Shown here one piece after another: positions 12,525 through 24,622 of a stretch of 48,966 nt of DNA (position 1 is its first letter; every line of letters starts with the position of its first letter). Position numbers and translations under genes: made by a program. The DNA is taken from positions 1 through 48,966 of the forward strand of contig JAABTX010000010.1 of NCBI GenBank assembly GCA_011389655.1, given 5' to 3'. The notes beneath the pieces were generated by a model. It saw nothing but the letters and a program-made list of their open reading frames with translations. It made no database searches and was not told where the DNA came from. The stretch comes from Thioalkalivibrio sp. GTDB taxonomy: Bacteria; Pseudomonadota; Gammaproteobacteria; Ectothiorhodospirales; Ectothiorhodospiraceae.

Positions 12525-14031
12525 GTGCCAGGCGCCCGCTGGCCCCGTTGCCCGCGGCATGGCCTGCAGGCACCCCGCGCAGCGAATGAGGCTGCGCCTC
12601 CGTGATCAGCAGATCGACCATCGTCCCGGTCAGATCCGGCGAACCGTCGAAGTTCACCACCCGGTTGTTCGCGGTTCGCGCCGCCAGCCGCGAGGGATCC
12701 CGGCGCGAACGGCCCTCGACCAGGGCCCGCTGGACACTCCCCACCATCGCCTGGTTGCGCGCCTGACCCTGGGCCTCGAGTATTGCCTGCAACTCCTGCA
12801 GCCGCCGCTTCTTCACGGCCATCGGCACGTCGTCCGGCAGTCCGGCCGCCGGCGTCCCGGGACGGGCGCTGTAGATGAAGCTGAACGAGAAGTCGAAGTT
12901 CAGCTCCTCCGCCAGGCGCACGGTCGCCGCGTGATCCTCTTCGGTCTCGCCCGGAAACCCGACGATGAAGTCCGATGACAGGTCGAGATCCGGCCGCAGC
13001 GCCCGCAGCCGTCGGATCTTCGACTTGTACTCGAGCACCGTGTGGCCGCGCTTCATCAGCGCGAGGATCCGGTCCGAGCCGCTCTGCACCGGGAGGTGCA
13101 GGTGGCTGACCAGTCTCGGTTCGTCGGCATAGGCCTGGATCAGACGGTCGGAGAACTCCACCGGGTGGGAGGTGGTGAAGCGCACCCGCTCGATGCCGTC
13201 CACCGCCGCCACGTAGTGGATCAGGAGTGCCAGATCCGCGCTGTCGCCATCGTGGGTCGCTCCCCGGTAGGCGTTCACGTTCTGCCCGAGCAGGTTGATC
13301 TCCTTCACGCCCTGAGCCGCGAGGCCCGCGACCTCGGCGATCACGTCGTCGAAGGGCCGGCTGATCTCCTCGCCGCGCGTGTACGGAACCACGCAGAAGC
13401 TGCAGTACTTGCTGCAGCCCTCCATCACCGACACGAAGGCGCTGGCGCCGCTGGCCCGCGGCTCCGGCAGGCGATCGAACTTCTCGATCTCCGGAAAGCT
13501 GATGTCCACCGCCGGCGTGCGCGTGCGGCGGACCTGCTCGACCAGCTGCGGCAGCCGGTGCAGCGTCTGCGGCCCGAAGACCAGATCGACAAAGGGTGCG
13601 CGCTCCCGCAGCGCAGTGCCCTCCTGGCTCGCGACGCAGCCACCGACGCCGATGATCACCTCCGGCCGGCGTTCCTTCAGCGCGCGCCACCTTCCGAGCA
13701 GCGAGAAGACCTTTTCCTGCGCCTTCTCCCGGATCGAGCAGGTGTTCAGCAGCAGCAGATCGGCGCTGGCCGGGTCGTCGGTGACCTCCGTGCCGTGCAG
13801 CTCGCGCAGGGCATCGAGCATCCGCGAGGAGTCGTACTCGTTCATCTGGCAACCGTGCGTCTGGATATGGACACGACGCACGGGCGGTGCGTGGACCGTC
13901 GGTACCGCGCCATCGGAACGGGGCGCAGTGACCGAACTCCGCATCGGGCGGGTCGACACCACGGTCGACTCCGCGTGCTGCACGGCGGTACTACCAGAGG
14001 GACCCGCAACCCGCCGGTCAGAACGGGACAT
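12505..14031 (-). CDS. miaB: tRNA-2-methylthio-N6-isopentenyladenosine synthase MiaB
   Basis: Radical-SAM methylthiotransferase that modifies A37 of tRNAs reading UNN codons. Two iron-sulfur sites are visible: the N-terminal trio C61 ([10 protein letters not shown]), C98 (NTCSIREK) and C132 (VGGCVAS), and the radical-SAM CX3CX2C at C206/C210/C213 ([15 protein letters not shown]). A C-terminal TRAM domain follows. With the ATG at 14031, preceded by AGGA at five bases, the product is 508 residues with an N-terminal extension of about 30-50 residues compared with E. coli (474). An ATG at 13944 would give 479 residues but has no Shine-Dalgarno. It overlaps the end of ssb by 14 nt under the longer start. 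Confidence 0.93.
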   Translation of the reverse strand: MSRSDRRVAGPSGSTAVQHAESTVVSTRPMRSSVTAPRSDGAVPTVHAPPVRRVHIQTHGCQMNEYDSSRMLDALRELHGTEVTDDPASADLLLLNTCSIREKAQEKVFSLLGRWRALKERRPEVIIGVGGCVASQEGTALRERAPFVDLVFGPQTLHRLPQLVEQVRRTRTPAVDISFPEIEKFDRLPEPRASGASAFVSVMEGCSKYCSFCVVPYTRGEEISRPFDDVIAEVAGLAAQGVKEINLLGQNVNAYRGATHDGDSADLALLIHYVAAVDGIERVRFTTSHPVEFSDRLIQAYADEPRLVSHLHLPVQSGSDRILALMKRGHTVLEYKSKIRRLRALRPDLDLSSDFIVGFPGETEEDHAATVRLAEELNFDFSFSFIYSARPGTPAAGLPDDVPMAVKKRRLQELQAILEAQGQARNQAMVGSVQRALVEGRSRRDPSRLAARTANNRVVNFDGSPDLTGTMVDLLITEAQPHSLRGVPAGHAAGNGASGRLAHATESS

Positions 14032-14473
14032 CGTCATCCTGAATCGGCGCACGGCTCGGGGAGCCGCCGCCGCCACCCTGATCGCCCCATCCGTTGTCGG
14101 ACACGCGGCCCTGTTCGCCCTGGGAGCCGCCGCCGCCACGCCCTCCCAGCAGCTGCATATCGTTGGCGACGATCTCCGTGGTGTAGCGGTCCTGGCCATC
14201 CTGGCCCTGCCACTTGCGCGTCTGGATACGGCCTTCGATGTAGACCTGCGAGCCCTTGCCCAGGTACTGGGCCGCAATCTCGCCGAGACGTCCGAACAGC
14301 ACCACCCGGTGCCATTCGGTGTTCTCGCGCTTTTCGCCGCTCTGCTTGTCGGTCCACTGCTCGCTGGTTGCCAGCCGCAGGTTGGTGATGGTCAGGCCCG
14401 CCGGCGTTTCACGCTTTTCGGGGTCGGCACCGAGATTGCCGATCAGGATTACCTTGTTCACTCCGCGGGCCAT
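14018..14473 (-). CDS. ssb: Single-stranded DNA-binding protein
   Basis: Homotetrameric protein that coats single-stranded DNA during replication, repair and recombination. The 151-residue protein starts [19 protein letters not shown], contains the OB fold ([34 protein letters not shown]), then a Gly-rich disordered linker and the acidic C-terminal tip DDDVPF that recruits partner proteins. A strong AGGAGG lies just before the ATG. It follows the MFS gene by 91 nt; that ssb-MFS-uvrA order is the one known from Pseudomonas aeruginosa. No LexA box was seen upstream. Confidence 0.98.
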   Translation of the reverse strand: MARGVNKVILIGNLGADPEKRETPAGLTITNLRLATSEQWTDKQSGEKRENTEWHRVVLFGRLGEIAAQYLGKGSQVYIEGRIQTRKWQGQDGQDRYTTEIVANDMQLLGGRGGGGSQGEQGRVSDNGWGDQGGGGGSPSRAPIQDDDVPF

Positions 14474-14564
14474 GGCTCCTCCTTGTCGTTCGCTCGCTGG
14501 ATCGGGCGGGTTAGTTTAACGTGAAAATCATGATTCCTGTCGATCCGGTGCTCCGCCATGCGGG

Positions 14565-15941
14565 TCAATTCCGTTCGGTGGACTGCGCTGGCCAGCTGGT
14601 GAACAGGACGCGCAGCCCGCCCTCGTCGAAGCACGCCGGATCCACCTTCAGGTAGACCGCCCCCTCGTGCGCACTCACGCGCACCTCGCCGACACCGGCC
14701 AGCTCCCCGATCCGGGACTCCAGCTCCCCGACCGCCGAACGCCAGGGCGGCGGAAGCCCGTAGGCGCGGTTCGACAGGTGGCTCGGAGGCGCCATGGTGC
14801 CGGCAACGACGAGCCAGAGCATCGCCCCCACCAGGCCGAGCGCGAAGACCCCGGTCGGCCCGACGTAGGCCATCAACGCACCGCCAAATACGCCGCCGGC
14901 GAAGATCCCGAGGAACTGGCTGGAGGCGAAGACCCCCATTGCGGTGCCCTTCTCGATCACCGGCGCGGTCTTCGCCACCAGCGAAGGCAGCATCGCCTCG
15001 AGCAGGTTGAATGCGGCGAAGAACAGCACCAGCACCAGGCCCAGGATCAGCCAGTGATTCGCGAAGGGCAGGAGCCCCTGCACCACCAGCAGCACGGCGA
15101 TGGCCACCAGCAGCGAGGACTTCAGTGCGCGCCTGCGCTCGGCCCGGATCACCATGGGAATCATCAGCGCGAAGCCCAGCACCAGTACCGGCAGGTAGAC
15201 CTGGTAATGCTGCGCCGGGGGCAGATCGAGGCCGGTCACCAGCATCAGCGGCAGCACCAGGAAATTCGCCGCCAGCGTCATGTGCAGGATGAACACGCCG
15301 ACGTTCAGCCGCATCAGCTCGCGGTCCCGCAGCACCTGCGACAGCCCGCCGCGGATCGGCACCATATCCGGGTGCGGCAGCGAGTGCAGCGGCCGGGGCA
15401 CCCAGAAGAACAGCAGCAGCAGGGCCACCACCCCCAGGCCCGCGGTCAGCCAGAAGATGCCCGACAGCCCGAACCAGCGGTCCACCAGGGGGCCCAGCAC
15501 CATCGCCGCGGTGAAGGTCAATCCGATCGAGAGCCCGATCACCGCCAGGGCACGGGTGCGGCGCTCCTCCGTGATCAGGTCGGCGGTGAGGGCCAGCACC
15601 ACCGCCGCCACCGCCCCGGAGCCCTGCAGCGCCCGGCCGACGATCAGCCCGTACACCGTTTCCGCCAGCGCGGCCACCACGCTTCCGACGATCAGCAGCA
15701 CAAGGCCCAGCGCAATCAGCGGCCTTCGGCCGACACGGTCGGACAGGATTCCGAATGGAATCTGCAGCAGCGCCTGGGTCAGGCCGTAGACCCCGAGCGC
15801 CAGCCCCATCAGGAACGGGGTGGCACCGGGAAGCACGCCGGTGTACAGCACCAGCACCGGCAGCACCATGAACAGCCCGACCATGCGCACCGCATAGATC
15901 GCGGCAAGTCCGGATGTGGCGCGCAGCTCGGTGGGCGTCAT
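14565..15941 (-). CDS. YajR-like MFS transporter with C-terminal ferredoxin-like domain
   Basis: Major facilitator of 458 residues with twelve predicted membrane segments. The motif-A loop ILSDRVGRRPLIALG follows TM2 and the GRALQGSGAVAAVV motif sits in TM4. After TM12 (about residue 385) a soluble tail of some 70 residues contains alternating beta/alpha pattern (ESRIGELAGVGEVRVSAHEG, then VYLKVDPACFDE), as in the YAM domain of E. coli YajR (456 residues). Substrate unknown; drug or proton-coupled efflux is only a family guess. It lies between uvrA (divergent) and ssb (downstream, same strand). Confidence 0.88.
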   Translation of the reverse strand: MTPTELRATSGLAAIYAVRMVGLFMVLPVLVLYTGVLPGATPFLMGLALGVYGLTQALLQIPFGILSDRVGRRPLIALGLVLLIVGSVVAALAETVYGLIVGRALQGSGAVAAVVLALTADLITEERRTRALAVIGLSIGLTFTAAMVLGPLVDRWFGLSGIFWLTAGLGVVALLLLFFWVPRPLHSLPHPDMVPIRGGLSQVLRDRELMRLNVGVFILHMTLAANFLVLPLMLVTGLDLPPAQHYQVYLPVLVLGFALMIPMVIRAERRRALKSSLLVAIAVLLVVQGLLPFANHWLILGLVLVLFFAAFNLLEAMLPSLVAKTAPVIEKGTAMGVFASSQFLGIFAGGVFGGALMAYVGPTGVFALGLVGAMLWLVVAGTMAPPSHLSNRAYGLPPPWRSAVGELESRIGELAGVGEVRVSAHEGAVYLKVDPACFDEGGLRVLFTSWPAQSTERN

Positions 15942-16280
15942 GGCGTGTGTTCGGTCCTCGCCGCTTCAATGGTTGCGGAATCTTACAGGGAATGAACTTG
16001 CAGGGAATGGCACCCCGACGCTGCAGGGGGTCAGCTCTCTGGCCGCGGAGCCCCGGTACCCGGCGGCACCCGGGGCCGAAGAGAACGGTGCCGGGGGAGC
16101 CGCCCGCGGGTGTCGGCAGCAGGGATGCTGCCGTCAAGCCTACATGGACGTGTATACGGCGTCCCGCGGGCGGCTCCCCCGGCACCGTCCTCCCTGGCAC
16201 TCGCAGGAATCCCGGAACGCATTCACGGCAGTGCTACCATATCCGGTTCGGCAACAGGACCTCATCCACTCGGGGACAAC
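15942..16280. other. MFS-uvrA divergent spacer (339 nt)
   Basis: Non-coding region between divergent genes. It holds a small GC dyad (GCCCCGG 16050-16056 with CCGGGGC 16070-16076), then the long inverted repeat described separately, and near the uvrA side an extended -10-like TGCTACCAT (16232-16240) without a good -35, 40 nt before the uvrA ATG. Toward the MFS gene CATTCCCTG occurs twice. No LexA operator (CTGT-N8-ACAG) was found. Reading frames crossing it are Pro/Gly/Arg-rich and not genes. Confidence 0.6.
16085..16188. repeat. Long perfect inverted repeat, 26-bp arms
   Basis: Left arm 16085-16110 (begins ACGGTGCCGGGGGAG) is the exact reverse complement of right arm 16163-16188. The 52-nt interior contains its own perfect hairpin, GGCAGCA/TGCTGCC with a GGGA loop (16114-16131), and a TACA/TGTA dyad (16141-16154). 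The whole could fold into a branched cruciform-like RNA or DNA structure. It encodes nothing; it looks like a non-autonomous palindromic repeat unrelated in sequence to the REP arrays. Confidence 0.85.
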
Positions 16281-19166
<2,886 letters not shown>

Positions 19167-19174
19167 TCACCGGT

Positions 19175-19400
19175 GGGCATCGCGGCTGGGGGCTGTGGGA
19201 GCGGCCTCTGGCCGCGATTGGGCATGGTGGGGCGAAGGGGCATCGCGGCTGGAAGCCGCATGTGGGAGCGGCCTCCGGCCGCGATCGGGCATGGTGCGAC
19301 GAAAGGGCATCGCGGCTGGAAGCCGCATGTGGGAGCGGCCTCCGGCCGCGATCGGGCATGGTGCGACGAAAGGGCATCGCGGCTGGAAGCCGCTCCCACA
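19175..19400. repeat. REP array with 67-bp tandem period
   Basis: Alternating inverted copies of the same unit seen at the left edge. Copies in one orientation: 19194-19222, 19260-19290, 19327-19357. Opposite orientation: 19238-19259, 19305-19326, 19372-19399, with a degenerate piece at 19175-19190. Two exact 67-bp head-to-tail periods (19238-19304 and 19305-19371) are followed by a partial third, indicating recent tandem duplication of a paired unit. It lies just beyond the uvrA stop in a convergent spacer, the usual REP location. Confidence 0.88.
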
Positions 19401-19450
19401 ATACCCCACCGGCACCCCTGGCAGCGGCACGAACGCCAGCGGACGCCAGC

Positions 19451-19485
19451 AACGAAGAAGCCGGCTCGAGGCCGGCTTCTTCGTT
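19451..19485. terminator. Bidirectional terminator between uvrA and rplQ
   Basis: Perfect 15-bp stem (19451-19465 with 19471-19485) and a five-base loop. The stem is GC-rich at the top and ends in TTCTTCGTT on both strands, so it can act on uvrA read-through (plus) and on the rplQ end of the alpha operon (minus). It is the only obvious hairpin of terminator type in this convergent spacer. Confidence 0.85.
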
Positions 19486-19503
19486 GTTGCGAACCCGCAA
19501 GGA

Positions 19504-19881
19504 TCAGTCGGCGGCGGAAGGCTCCGGCCGGTCCAGCAGTTCCACATAGGCCATCGGCGCGTTGTCGCCGGCCCGGTAGCCGCACTTGAGGATGCGGAGG
19601 TAGCCGCCCGGCCGCTCCTGGAAGCGCGGCCCGAGGTCGGTGAACAGCTTGCCGACCATCTCCTTGTCACGGAGGCGCGAGAAGGCCACCCGACGGGTAT
19701 GCACCGAGTCCTTCTTCCCCAGCGTGATCAGCGGCTCGGCCACCCGTCGCAGTTCCTTCGCCTTGGGCAGCGTGGTCTTGATCAGTTCGTGTCGAAACAG
19801 GGACACGGTCAACGCCTGCAGCGTGGCCTTGCGGTGCGAACTGTTCCGGCTGAGTTGCCGACCGATATTGCGATGACGCAT
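19504..19881 (-). CDS. rplQ: 50S ribosomal protein L17
   Basis: Large-subunit protein near the exit-tunnel face. 125 residues (E. coli 127). Recognised by the N-terminal [20 protein letters not shown] and the core [16 protein letters not shown] with the [17 protein letters not shown] stretch. Last gene of the alpha operon, 42 nt after rpoA and followed by a strong hairpin terminator. Confidence 0.99.
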   Translation of the reverse strand: MRHRNIGRQLSRNSSHRKATLQALTVSLFRHELIKTTLPKAKELRRVAEPLITLGKKDSVHTRRVAFSRLRDKEMVGKLFTDLGPRFQERPGGYLRILKCGYRAGDNAPMAYVELLDRPEPSAAD

Positions 19882-19923
19882 GAGAGTTACCTGGTTTTGT
19901 CAGTCCGGCGTGGGCCGTTGTTG

Positions 19924-20910
19924 TTATTCCGTGGTTTCCTGCAGTCCCGGCGGCGGCCAGTTCTCCAGACGCATGCCCAGGGACAGGCCGTGGCTCGCGA
20001 GCGTGTCCTTGATCTCGGTCAGGGACTTCTTGCCGAGGTTTGGCGTACGCAGCAGCTCCACCTCGGTACGCTGCACGAGGTCACCGATGTGATAGATGTT
20101 CTCGGCCTTCAGGCAATTGGCCGAGCGCACGGTGAGTTCGAGTTCGTCGACCGGCCGCAGCAACACCGGATCGACCGGCCCGACGCCGGGACGGCCCGGC
20201 TCGGGCCCGGTCTCCTTGAGATCCACGAACGGCGACAGTTGCCGCTGCAGGATGCCCGCGGCTTGCCGCACCGCGTCATCCGGGGCGATCGCCCCGTTGG
20301 TCTCGAGTTCGAGCACCAGGCGGTCCATGTCGGTACGCTGCGCAAGACGGGCGCTCTCGACACGGTAGGCCACGCGCCGGATGGGGCTGAAGCTGGCGTC
20401 CAGCATCAGGCGTCCGATGGTGGTCTCCTCCATGTCGGCCTGGCGGCGGGCCGCGACCGGCTCGTAACCGCGGCCCGTGCGCAGGCGCAGGGACATCGCC
20501 AGCTCCACGTTCTTGTTGATGTTCGCGATCACGTGGTCCGGATTCACCAGCTCCACGTCGTGATCCAGCTTGATATCGGCGGCCGTGACCACGCTCGGGC
20601 CCTGCTTCCGCAGCGAAAGCACGGCCTCCTCGCGGCTGTGCATGCGCAGCGACACGCCCTTGAGGTTCAGCAGGATATCGACAACGTCCTCCTGCACCCC
20701 CTCGATCGTGGAGTACTCGTGAAGCACGCCCTCGATCTCAACCTCGACGATCGCGGTACCGGTGATCGAAGACAGCAGCACCCTTCGCAGGGCGTTGCCG
20801 AGCGTGTGCCCGAACCCGCGCTCGAGCGGCTCCAGGACCACCTTCGCCTTGCTCCGGTTCTCGGCCTCGACCTCGATGTGCTGCTTGTTGACCAGTTCAT
20901 TCACTTGCAT
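19924..20910 (-). CDS. rpoA: RNA polymerase alpha subunit
   Basis: 328 residues (E. coli 329). N-terminal dimerisation domain with [19 protein letters not shown] and [20 protein letters not shown]; a linker near residues 235-250; then the C-terminal domain with [14 protein letters not shown] (the UP-element contact Arg) and [15 protein letters not shown]. The N-terminal ~15 residues ([15 protein letters not shown]) differ from the enterobacterial MQGSVTEFLKP. Fourth of five alpha-operon genes. Confidence 0.99.
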   Translation of the reverse strand: MQVNELVNKQHIEVEAENRSKAKVVLEPLERGFGHTLGNALRRVLLSSITGTAIVEVEIEGVLHEYSTIEGVQEDVVDILLNLKGVSLRMHSREEAVLSLRKQGPSVVTAADIKLDHDVELVNPDHVIANINKNVELAMSLRLRTGRGYEPVAARRQADMEETTIGRLMLDASFSPIRRVAYRVESARLAQRTDMDRLVLELETNGAIAPDDAVRQAAGILQRQLSPFVDLKETGPEPGRPGVGPVDPVLLRPVDELELTVRSANCLKAENIYHIGDLVQRTEVELLRTPNLGKKSLTEIKDTLASHGLSLGMRLENWPPPGLQETTE

Positions 20911-20931
20911 GTGCGCTCCTGCGTACCAGCG

Positions 20932-21552
20932 TTACTTCGAGTACAACTCGACCACCAGCGACTCGTTGATGTCGGCCGGGAGGTCGGTCCGATCGGGCAA
21001 CGCCTTGAAGACGCCCTCGAACTTGCTGCTGTCCACCTCGACCCAGCCGGGAAGCCCGGCCTGCTCGGCCAGGGTCAGTGCATCCCGGATGCGCACCTGC
21101 TTGCGGGCCTTCTCGCGCACCGAGATCACGTCGGAGGGCGACACCTGGTAGGACGGGATGTTCACCGTGCGCCCGTTGACCAGAATGGCCCGGTGCGACA
21201 CCAGCTGCCGGGCCTCGGAACGCGTGCCGCCGAAACCCATGCGGTAGACCACGTTGTCGAGCCGGCCCTCGAGCAGGCGCAGGAGGTTGTCACCGGTCGA
21301 GCCCTTCAGGCGCGAGGCCTCCTGGTAATAATTACGGAACTGCTTCTCGAGCACTCCGTAGGTACGCCGCAGCTTCTGCTTCTCCCGCAGCTGCACCCCG
21401 TAGTCGGAGAGGCGCGTGCGGCGATCGCCGTGCTGTCCCGGCGCCTTGTCGAGCTTGCACTTGGTCTCCAGGGCACGCGCCCGGCTCTTCAGGCCGAGGT
21501 CGGCACCCTCGCGACGGCTAAGCTTGCACTTCGGTCCAATATAACGGGCCAT
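20932..21552 (-). CDS. rpsD: 30S ribosomal protein S4
   Basis: Primary 16S rRNA-binding protein that nucleates the 30S body; in E. coli it also represses this operon by binding an mRNA pseudoknot. 206 residues, same as E. coli. Features: start [16 protein letters not shown], the [14 protein letters not shown] segment, and the S4 RNA-binding domain with [20 protein letters not shown]. See the note on the short leader upstream of rpsM for whether autoregulation is likely. Confidence 0.99.
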   Translation of the reverse strand: MARYIGPKCKLSRREGADLGLKSRARALETKCKLDKAPGQHGDRRTRLSDYGVQLREKQKLRRTYGVLEKQFRNYYQEASRLKGSTGDNLLRLLEGRLDNVVYRMGFGGTRSEARQLVSHRAILVNGRTVNIPSYQVSPSDVISVREKARKQVRIRDALTLAEQAGLPGWVEVDSSKFEGVFKALPDRTDLPADINESLVVELYSK

Positions 21553-21571
21553 GAATCAACTCCGAATCGGT

Positions 21572-21961
21572 TCAGACACGCCGCTTCTTCGGCGGACGGC
21601 AGCCGTTGTGCGGAATGGGGGTGATGTCGCTGATGTTCGTGATCTTGAATCCCACGTTGTTCAGCGCACGCACCGCGGATTCCCGTCCCGGCCCCGGACC
21701 CCTCACGAGCACCTCGAGGTTCTTCACGCCGTGCTCCTGGGCGGCGGAACCCGCCCGCTCCGCAGCGACCTGCGCGGCGAACGGAGTCGATTTGCGCGAT
21801 CCACGAAAGCCGGAACCGCCGGAGGTGGCCCAGCTCAGCGTGTTGCCCTGGCGATCCGTGATGGTGATGATCGTGTTGTTGAACGAGGCGTAGACATGGG
21901 CAACGCCCTCGGCCACGTTCTTTCGGACCTTTTTCTTGGTCTTGGATTGCGGTTGTGCCAT
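21572..21961 (-). CDS. rpsK: 30S ribosomal protein S11
   Basis: Platform protein next to the Shine-Dalgarno cleft. 129 residues as in E. coli. The basic N-terminus ([19 protein letters not shown]), the [18 protein letters not shown] strand and the C-terminal [18 protein letters not shown] are typical. Nineteen-base spacers separate it from rpsM and rpsD. Confidence 0.99.
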   Translation of the reverse strand: MAQPQSKTKKKVRKNVAEGVAHVYASFNNTIITITDRQGNTLSWATSGGSGFRGSRKSTPFAAQVAAERAGSAAQEHGVKNLEVLVRGPGPGRESAVRALNNVGFKITNISDITPIPHNGCRPPKKRRV

Positions 21962-21980
21962 TGACTGGGTCCCGGGAAGA

Positions 21981-22337
21981 TTACTTGCGAATCGGACGGC
22001 GAGGACCCTTGCGGGTGCGCGCGTTGGTGCGGGTCTGCTGCCCGCGCACGGGCAGGCCGCGGCGGTGGCGAATGCCGCGATAGCAGCCCAGGTCCATCAG
22101 CCGCTTGATGTTCATGCTGATCTCCCGTCGCAGGTCACCCTCGACGGGGACGCGGCCGACCGCTGCGCGCAGGTTCTCCACCTCGGCATCGGTCAGGTCA
22201 CGCACCTTGATGTCCTCGCGGACGCCGGCAGCCTCACAGATCTGGCGGGCGCGCGTCCTGCCGATCCCGTAGATCGCGGTCAGTGCGATCACGGTGTGCT
22301 TCTGGTCGGGAATGTTGATACCAGCGACGCGAGCCAT
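21981..22337 (-). CDS. rpsM: 30S ribosomal protein S13
   Basis: Head protein forming subunit bridges and contacting P-site tRNA. 118 residues, same as E. coli. Starts [20 protein letters not shown], has the helix-two-turns-helix core [17 protein letters not shown], and ends with [20 protein letters not shown] and a basic tail. First gene of the alpha operon; GGAGAG lies five bases before the ATG and a near-consensus promoter lies about 35-60 nt upstream. Confidence 0.99.
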   Translation of the reverse strand: MARVAGINIPDQKHTVIALTAIYGIGRTRARQICEAAGVREDIKVRDLTDAEVENLRAAVGRVPVEGDLRREISMNIKRLMDLGCYRGIRHRRGLPVRGQQTRTNARTRKGPRRPIRK

Positions 22338-22370
22338 CCAAACTCTCCATCAAATTCGGCAAAGCCGATT

Positions 22371-22399
22371 ATTATAGCCAAAGACCTGCTTGTGCTCAA
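22371..22399 (-). promoter_or_regulatory. Alpha-operon promoter ahead of rpsM
   Basis: Minus strand: TTGAGC (22394-22399), a 17-nt spacer and a perfect TATAAT (22371-22376). Start of transcription is expected near 22364, leaving a leader of only about 27 nt before rpsM. A small dyad TCGGC/GCCGA (22356-22368) straddles the expected start. It lies in a 191-nt gap after rpmJ, the only large gap in the ribosomal cluster besides rpsJ-rplC. Confidence 0.85.
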
Positions 22400-22528
22400 G
22401 CGCGAATTCGCGTGAAGACCGCCCGCGGGGCGCGCAACCTGGCGCCTTCCCGCTTGCGGCAGAGCCAATGCCCAGGCCGGCGCCGGACCCGTCGTGATCC
22501 ATCGGGTTGGCGCGTGTTGCCATGACCG

Positions 22529-22642
22529 TCAGCCCTGACGCTGCTTGTGGCGCGGGTCGCTGCAGATCACGCGGACCACGCCATGACGCCGGATCAGCTT
22601 GCAGTTGCGGCAGATCGGCTTCACTGATGCTCTCACCTTCAT
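22529..22642 (-). CDS. rpmJ: 50S ribosomal protein L36
   Basis: 37-residue zinc-ribbon protein of the large subunit: starts [20 protein letters not shown] and has Cys11, Cys14, Cys27 and His32 as zinc ligands, so it is the zinc-containing (C+) paralogue. It follows secY by 18 nt as last gene of the spc operon, its standard place. It is short and easily missed, but the sequence is unmistakable. Confidence 0.97.
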   Translation of the reverse strand: MKVRASVKPICRNCKLIRRHGVVRVICSDPRHKQRQG

Positions 22643-22660
22643 TTCGTCTCTCTCCAAAAC

Positions 22661-24007
22661 CTAGCGGATGTTGCTTCCGCCGAAACCCTTGAGATTCGCC
22701 TTGCGCATCAGTCCTTCGTACTGGTGCGACATCAGGTGTGCCTGCAGCTGCGACATGAAGTCCATCGTCACGATCACGATGATCAGCAGCGAGGTGCCAC
22801 CAAAATAGAACGGCACGTTCCAGTACAGGATCAGGAACTCGGGCAGCAGGCACACCGCGGTGATGTAGATGGCGCCGACCGCGGTCAGGCGCGTCATCAC
22901 GCCGTCGATGAACCGCTCCGTCTGCACGCCCGGACGGATGCCCGGCACGAAGGCCCCCTGCTTCTTCAGGTTCTCCGCGGTCTCGCGCGAGTTGAAGACC
23001 AGCGCGGTGTAGAAGAAGCAGAAGAAGATGATCGCCGCCGCATAGAATGCCACGTAAAGGGGCTGCCCGGGTGACAGCGTGGTCGAGATCTCCCGGAGCC
23101 ACCCCATGCCCTCCGCCTGCCCGAACCACTGTCCCAGCGTCGCCGGAAACAGGATGATGCTCGAGGCGAAGATCGGCGGGATCACGCCCGCCATGTTCAG
23201 CTTCAGCGGCAGATGGCTGGACTGGCCACCGATCACCTTGCGGCCCACCTGGCGCTTCGCGTAGTTGATCGTGATCCGCCGCTGACCGCGCTCGACGAAG
23301 ACGACGAAGGCCGTGACCGCCAGCGCCAGCACCAGCAGGATGACCACAAAGGCCGCGGCCAGTTCGCCGGTGCGCGCAAGCTCCAGCGTCCCGCCGATCG
23401 CCGCCGGCAGGCCCGCGACAATACCCGCGAAGATGATGATCGAGATGCCGTTACCCACACCGCGTTCCGTGATCTGCTCGCCCAGCCAGACGAGGAACAT
23501 CGTTCCCGTCACCAGCGATACGACCACCGTCGGAATGAAGATGTGTACCGGCGTCAGGGCCATCGGCATGCCCTGGATGGTCTGGCCACTCAGCGCGACC
23601 GAGATCCCGATGCTCTGGAAGAGCGCCAGCAGCACCGTGCCGTAGCGCGTGTACTGGGTGATCTTGCGGCGCCCGGACTCGCCTTCCTTCTTCAGCTGCT
23701 GCAGGTGCGGGACGGTCGCCGCCAGCAGCTGCATGATGATCGCCGCGGAGATATAGGGCATCACCCCGAGGGCGAAGATGGACAGGCGTTCCAGCGCGCC
23801 TCCCGAGAACATGTTGAACATGTCCAGGATCGTGCCGCTGTGCTGCTCGAAGAAGCTCGCGACCGCGACCGGGTTGATCCCCGGCACCGGGATGAAGGTG
23901 CCGATACGGTAGACCACCAGCGCACCCAGCACGAAGAGCAGCCGCTGGCGGAGTTCGGAAAACCCCGCCAGGCCGCCACCCTTTGCTGCCGCTCCCCGTG
24001 CCATCAT
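22661..24007 (-). CDS. secY: Protein translocase subunit SecY
   Basis: Channel-forming subunit of the SecYEG translocon; SecA, also in this window, drives substrates through it. 448 residues (E. coli 443) with ten membrane segments. Family marks: [40 protein letters not shown], the YAKRQVGRK cytosolic loop, and a C-terminal [19 protein letters not shown]. Start ATG overlaps the rplO stop by one base (TAATG), a coupled arrangement. An in-frame second ATG follows at once. Confidence 0.99.
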   Translation of the reverse strand: MMARGAAAKGGGLAGFSELRQRLLFVLGALVVYRIGTFIPVPGINPVAVASFFEQHSGTILDMFNMFSGGALERLSIFALGVMPYISAAIIMQLLAATVPHLQQLKKEGESGRRKITQYTRYGTVLLALFQSIGISVALSGQTIQGMPMALTPVHIFIPTVVVSLVTGTMFLVWLGEQITERGVGNGISIIIFAGIVAGLPAAIGGTLELARTGELAAAFVVILLVLALAVTAFVVFVERGQRRITINYAKRQVGRKVIGGQSSHLPLKLNMAGVIPPIFASSIILFPATLGQWFGQAEGMGWLREISTTLSPGQPLYVAFYAAAIIFFCFFYTALVFNSRETAENLKKQGAFVPGIRPGVQTERFIDGVMTRLTAVGAIYITAVCLLPEFLILYWNVPFYFGGTSLLIIVIVTMDFMSQLQAHLMSHQYEGLMRKANLKGFGGSNIR

Positions 24008-24438
24008 TACTCCTCGACGCGCCCGCCGGCGGCCTCGATCGCGACCCGGGCACCGGTGGTGACGGCGATGCCACGCAGCACGCGTGGCTTGTCCAGGGTG
24101 CCGGAGGCGAAGACCTTGGCGCGCTCGGCGCCGCCCGGAACCAGCCCGGCCGCCTTCAGCGACTCGAGGGTCACGTCACCCTCCACCCGCTGCAGCTCGT
24201 GCAGACGCACCTCGGCAGTGCGCTTCAGGGTCCGGGAGCGGAAGCCGACCTTCGGCAGACGACGCTGCAGCGGCATCTGACCGCCCTCGAAGCCCACCTT
24301 GTGGTAGCCGCCGGAGCGGGACTTCTGTCCCTTGTGACCGCGCCCCGAGGTCTTGCCGAGGCCAGAGCCGATACCCCGCCCGAGGCGCTTGGCCTTGGCC
24401 CGGGAGCCAGGGGTCGGAAGCAGTTCGTTCATGCGCAT
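24007..24438 (-). CDS. rplO: 50S ribosomal protein L15
   Basis: Late-assembly large-subunit protein. 143 residues (E. coli 144). Gly-rich basic N-terminal extension ([20 protein letters not shown]) followed by [17 protein letters not shown], the family signature. Two ATGs (24438 and 24432) are in frame; the first lies two bases after the rpmD stop and is used here. One-base overlap with secY. Confidence 0.98.
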   Translation of the reverse strand: MRMNELLPTPGSRAKAKRLGRGIGSGLGKTSGRGHKGQKSRSGGYHKVGFEGGQMPLQRRLPKVGFRSRTLKRTAEVRLHELQRVEGDVTLESLKAAGLVPGGAERAKVFASGTLDKPRVLRGIAVTTGARVAIEAAGGRVEE

Positions 24439-24440
24439 GG

Positions 24441-24620
24441 TCAGGCCTCCTCGACCTTCAGCAGGTACGCCACCTTGCGCACCATGCCCAGGTTCTCGGG
24501 CGTGGCCTCCACCACGGAGGTGCTCTGCGTCTTGCGCAGACCGAGCCCCCGGACGCAGGCCTTGTGGTTGGCCAGTCGGCCCGCAGTGGAACGGACCAGC
24601 GTGAGTCTGAGCTTGTTCAT
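24441..24620 (-). CDS. rpmD: 50S ribosomal protein L30
   Basis: Small large-subunit protein, 59 residues as in E. coli. Contains [12 protein letters not shown] and [20 protein letters not shown], the L30 signature. Sits two bases from each neighbour (rpsE, rplO). Confidence 0.97.
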   Translation of the reverse strand: MNKLRLTLVRSTAGRLANHKACVRGLGLRKTQSTSVVEATPENLGMVRKVAYLLKVEEA

Positions 24621-24622
24621 CT

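Noticed and set aside
16200-16280. LexA/SOS box for uvrA, and likewise upstream of ssb (14474-14564)
   Set aside because: No CTGT-N8-ACAG match; only an isolated ACAG near 16255. SOS control may exist with another operator sequence but is not visible.
19238-19400. 67-bp tandem repeats as a possible CRISPR array
   Set aside because: There are no unique spacers between identical repeats; the period itself is duplicated and each unit is a REP pair. No cas genes nearby.
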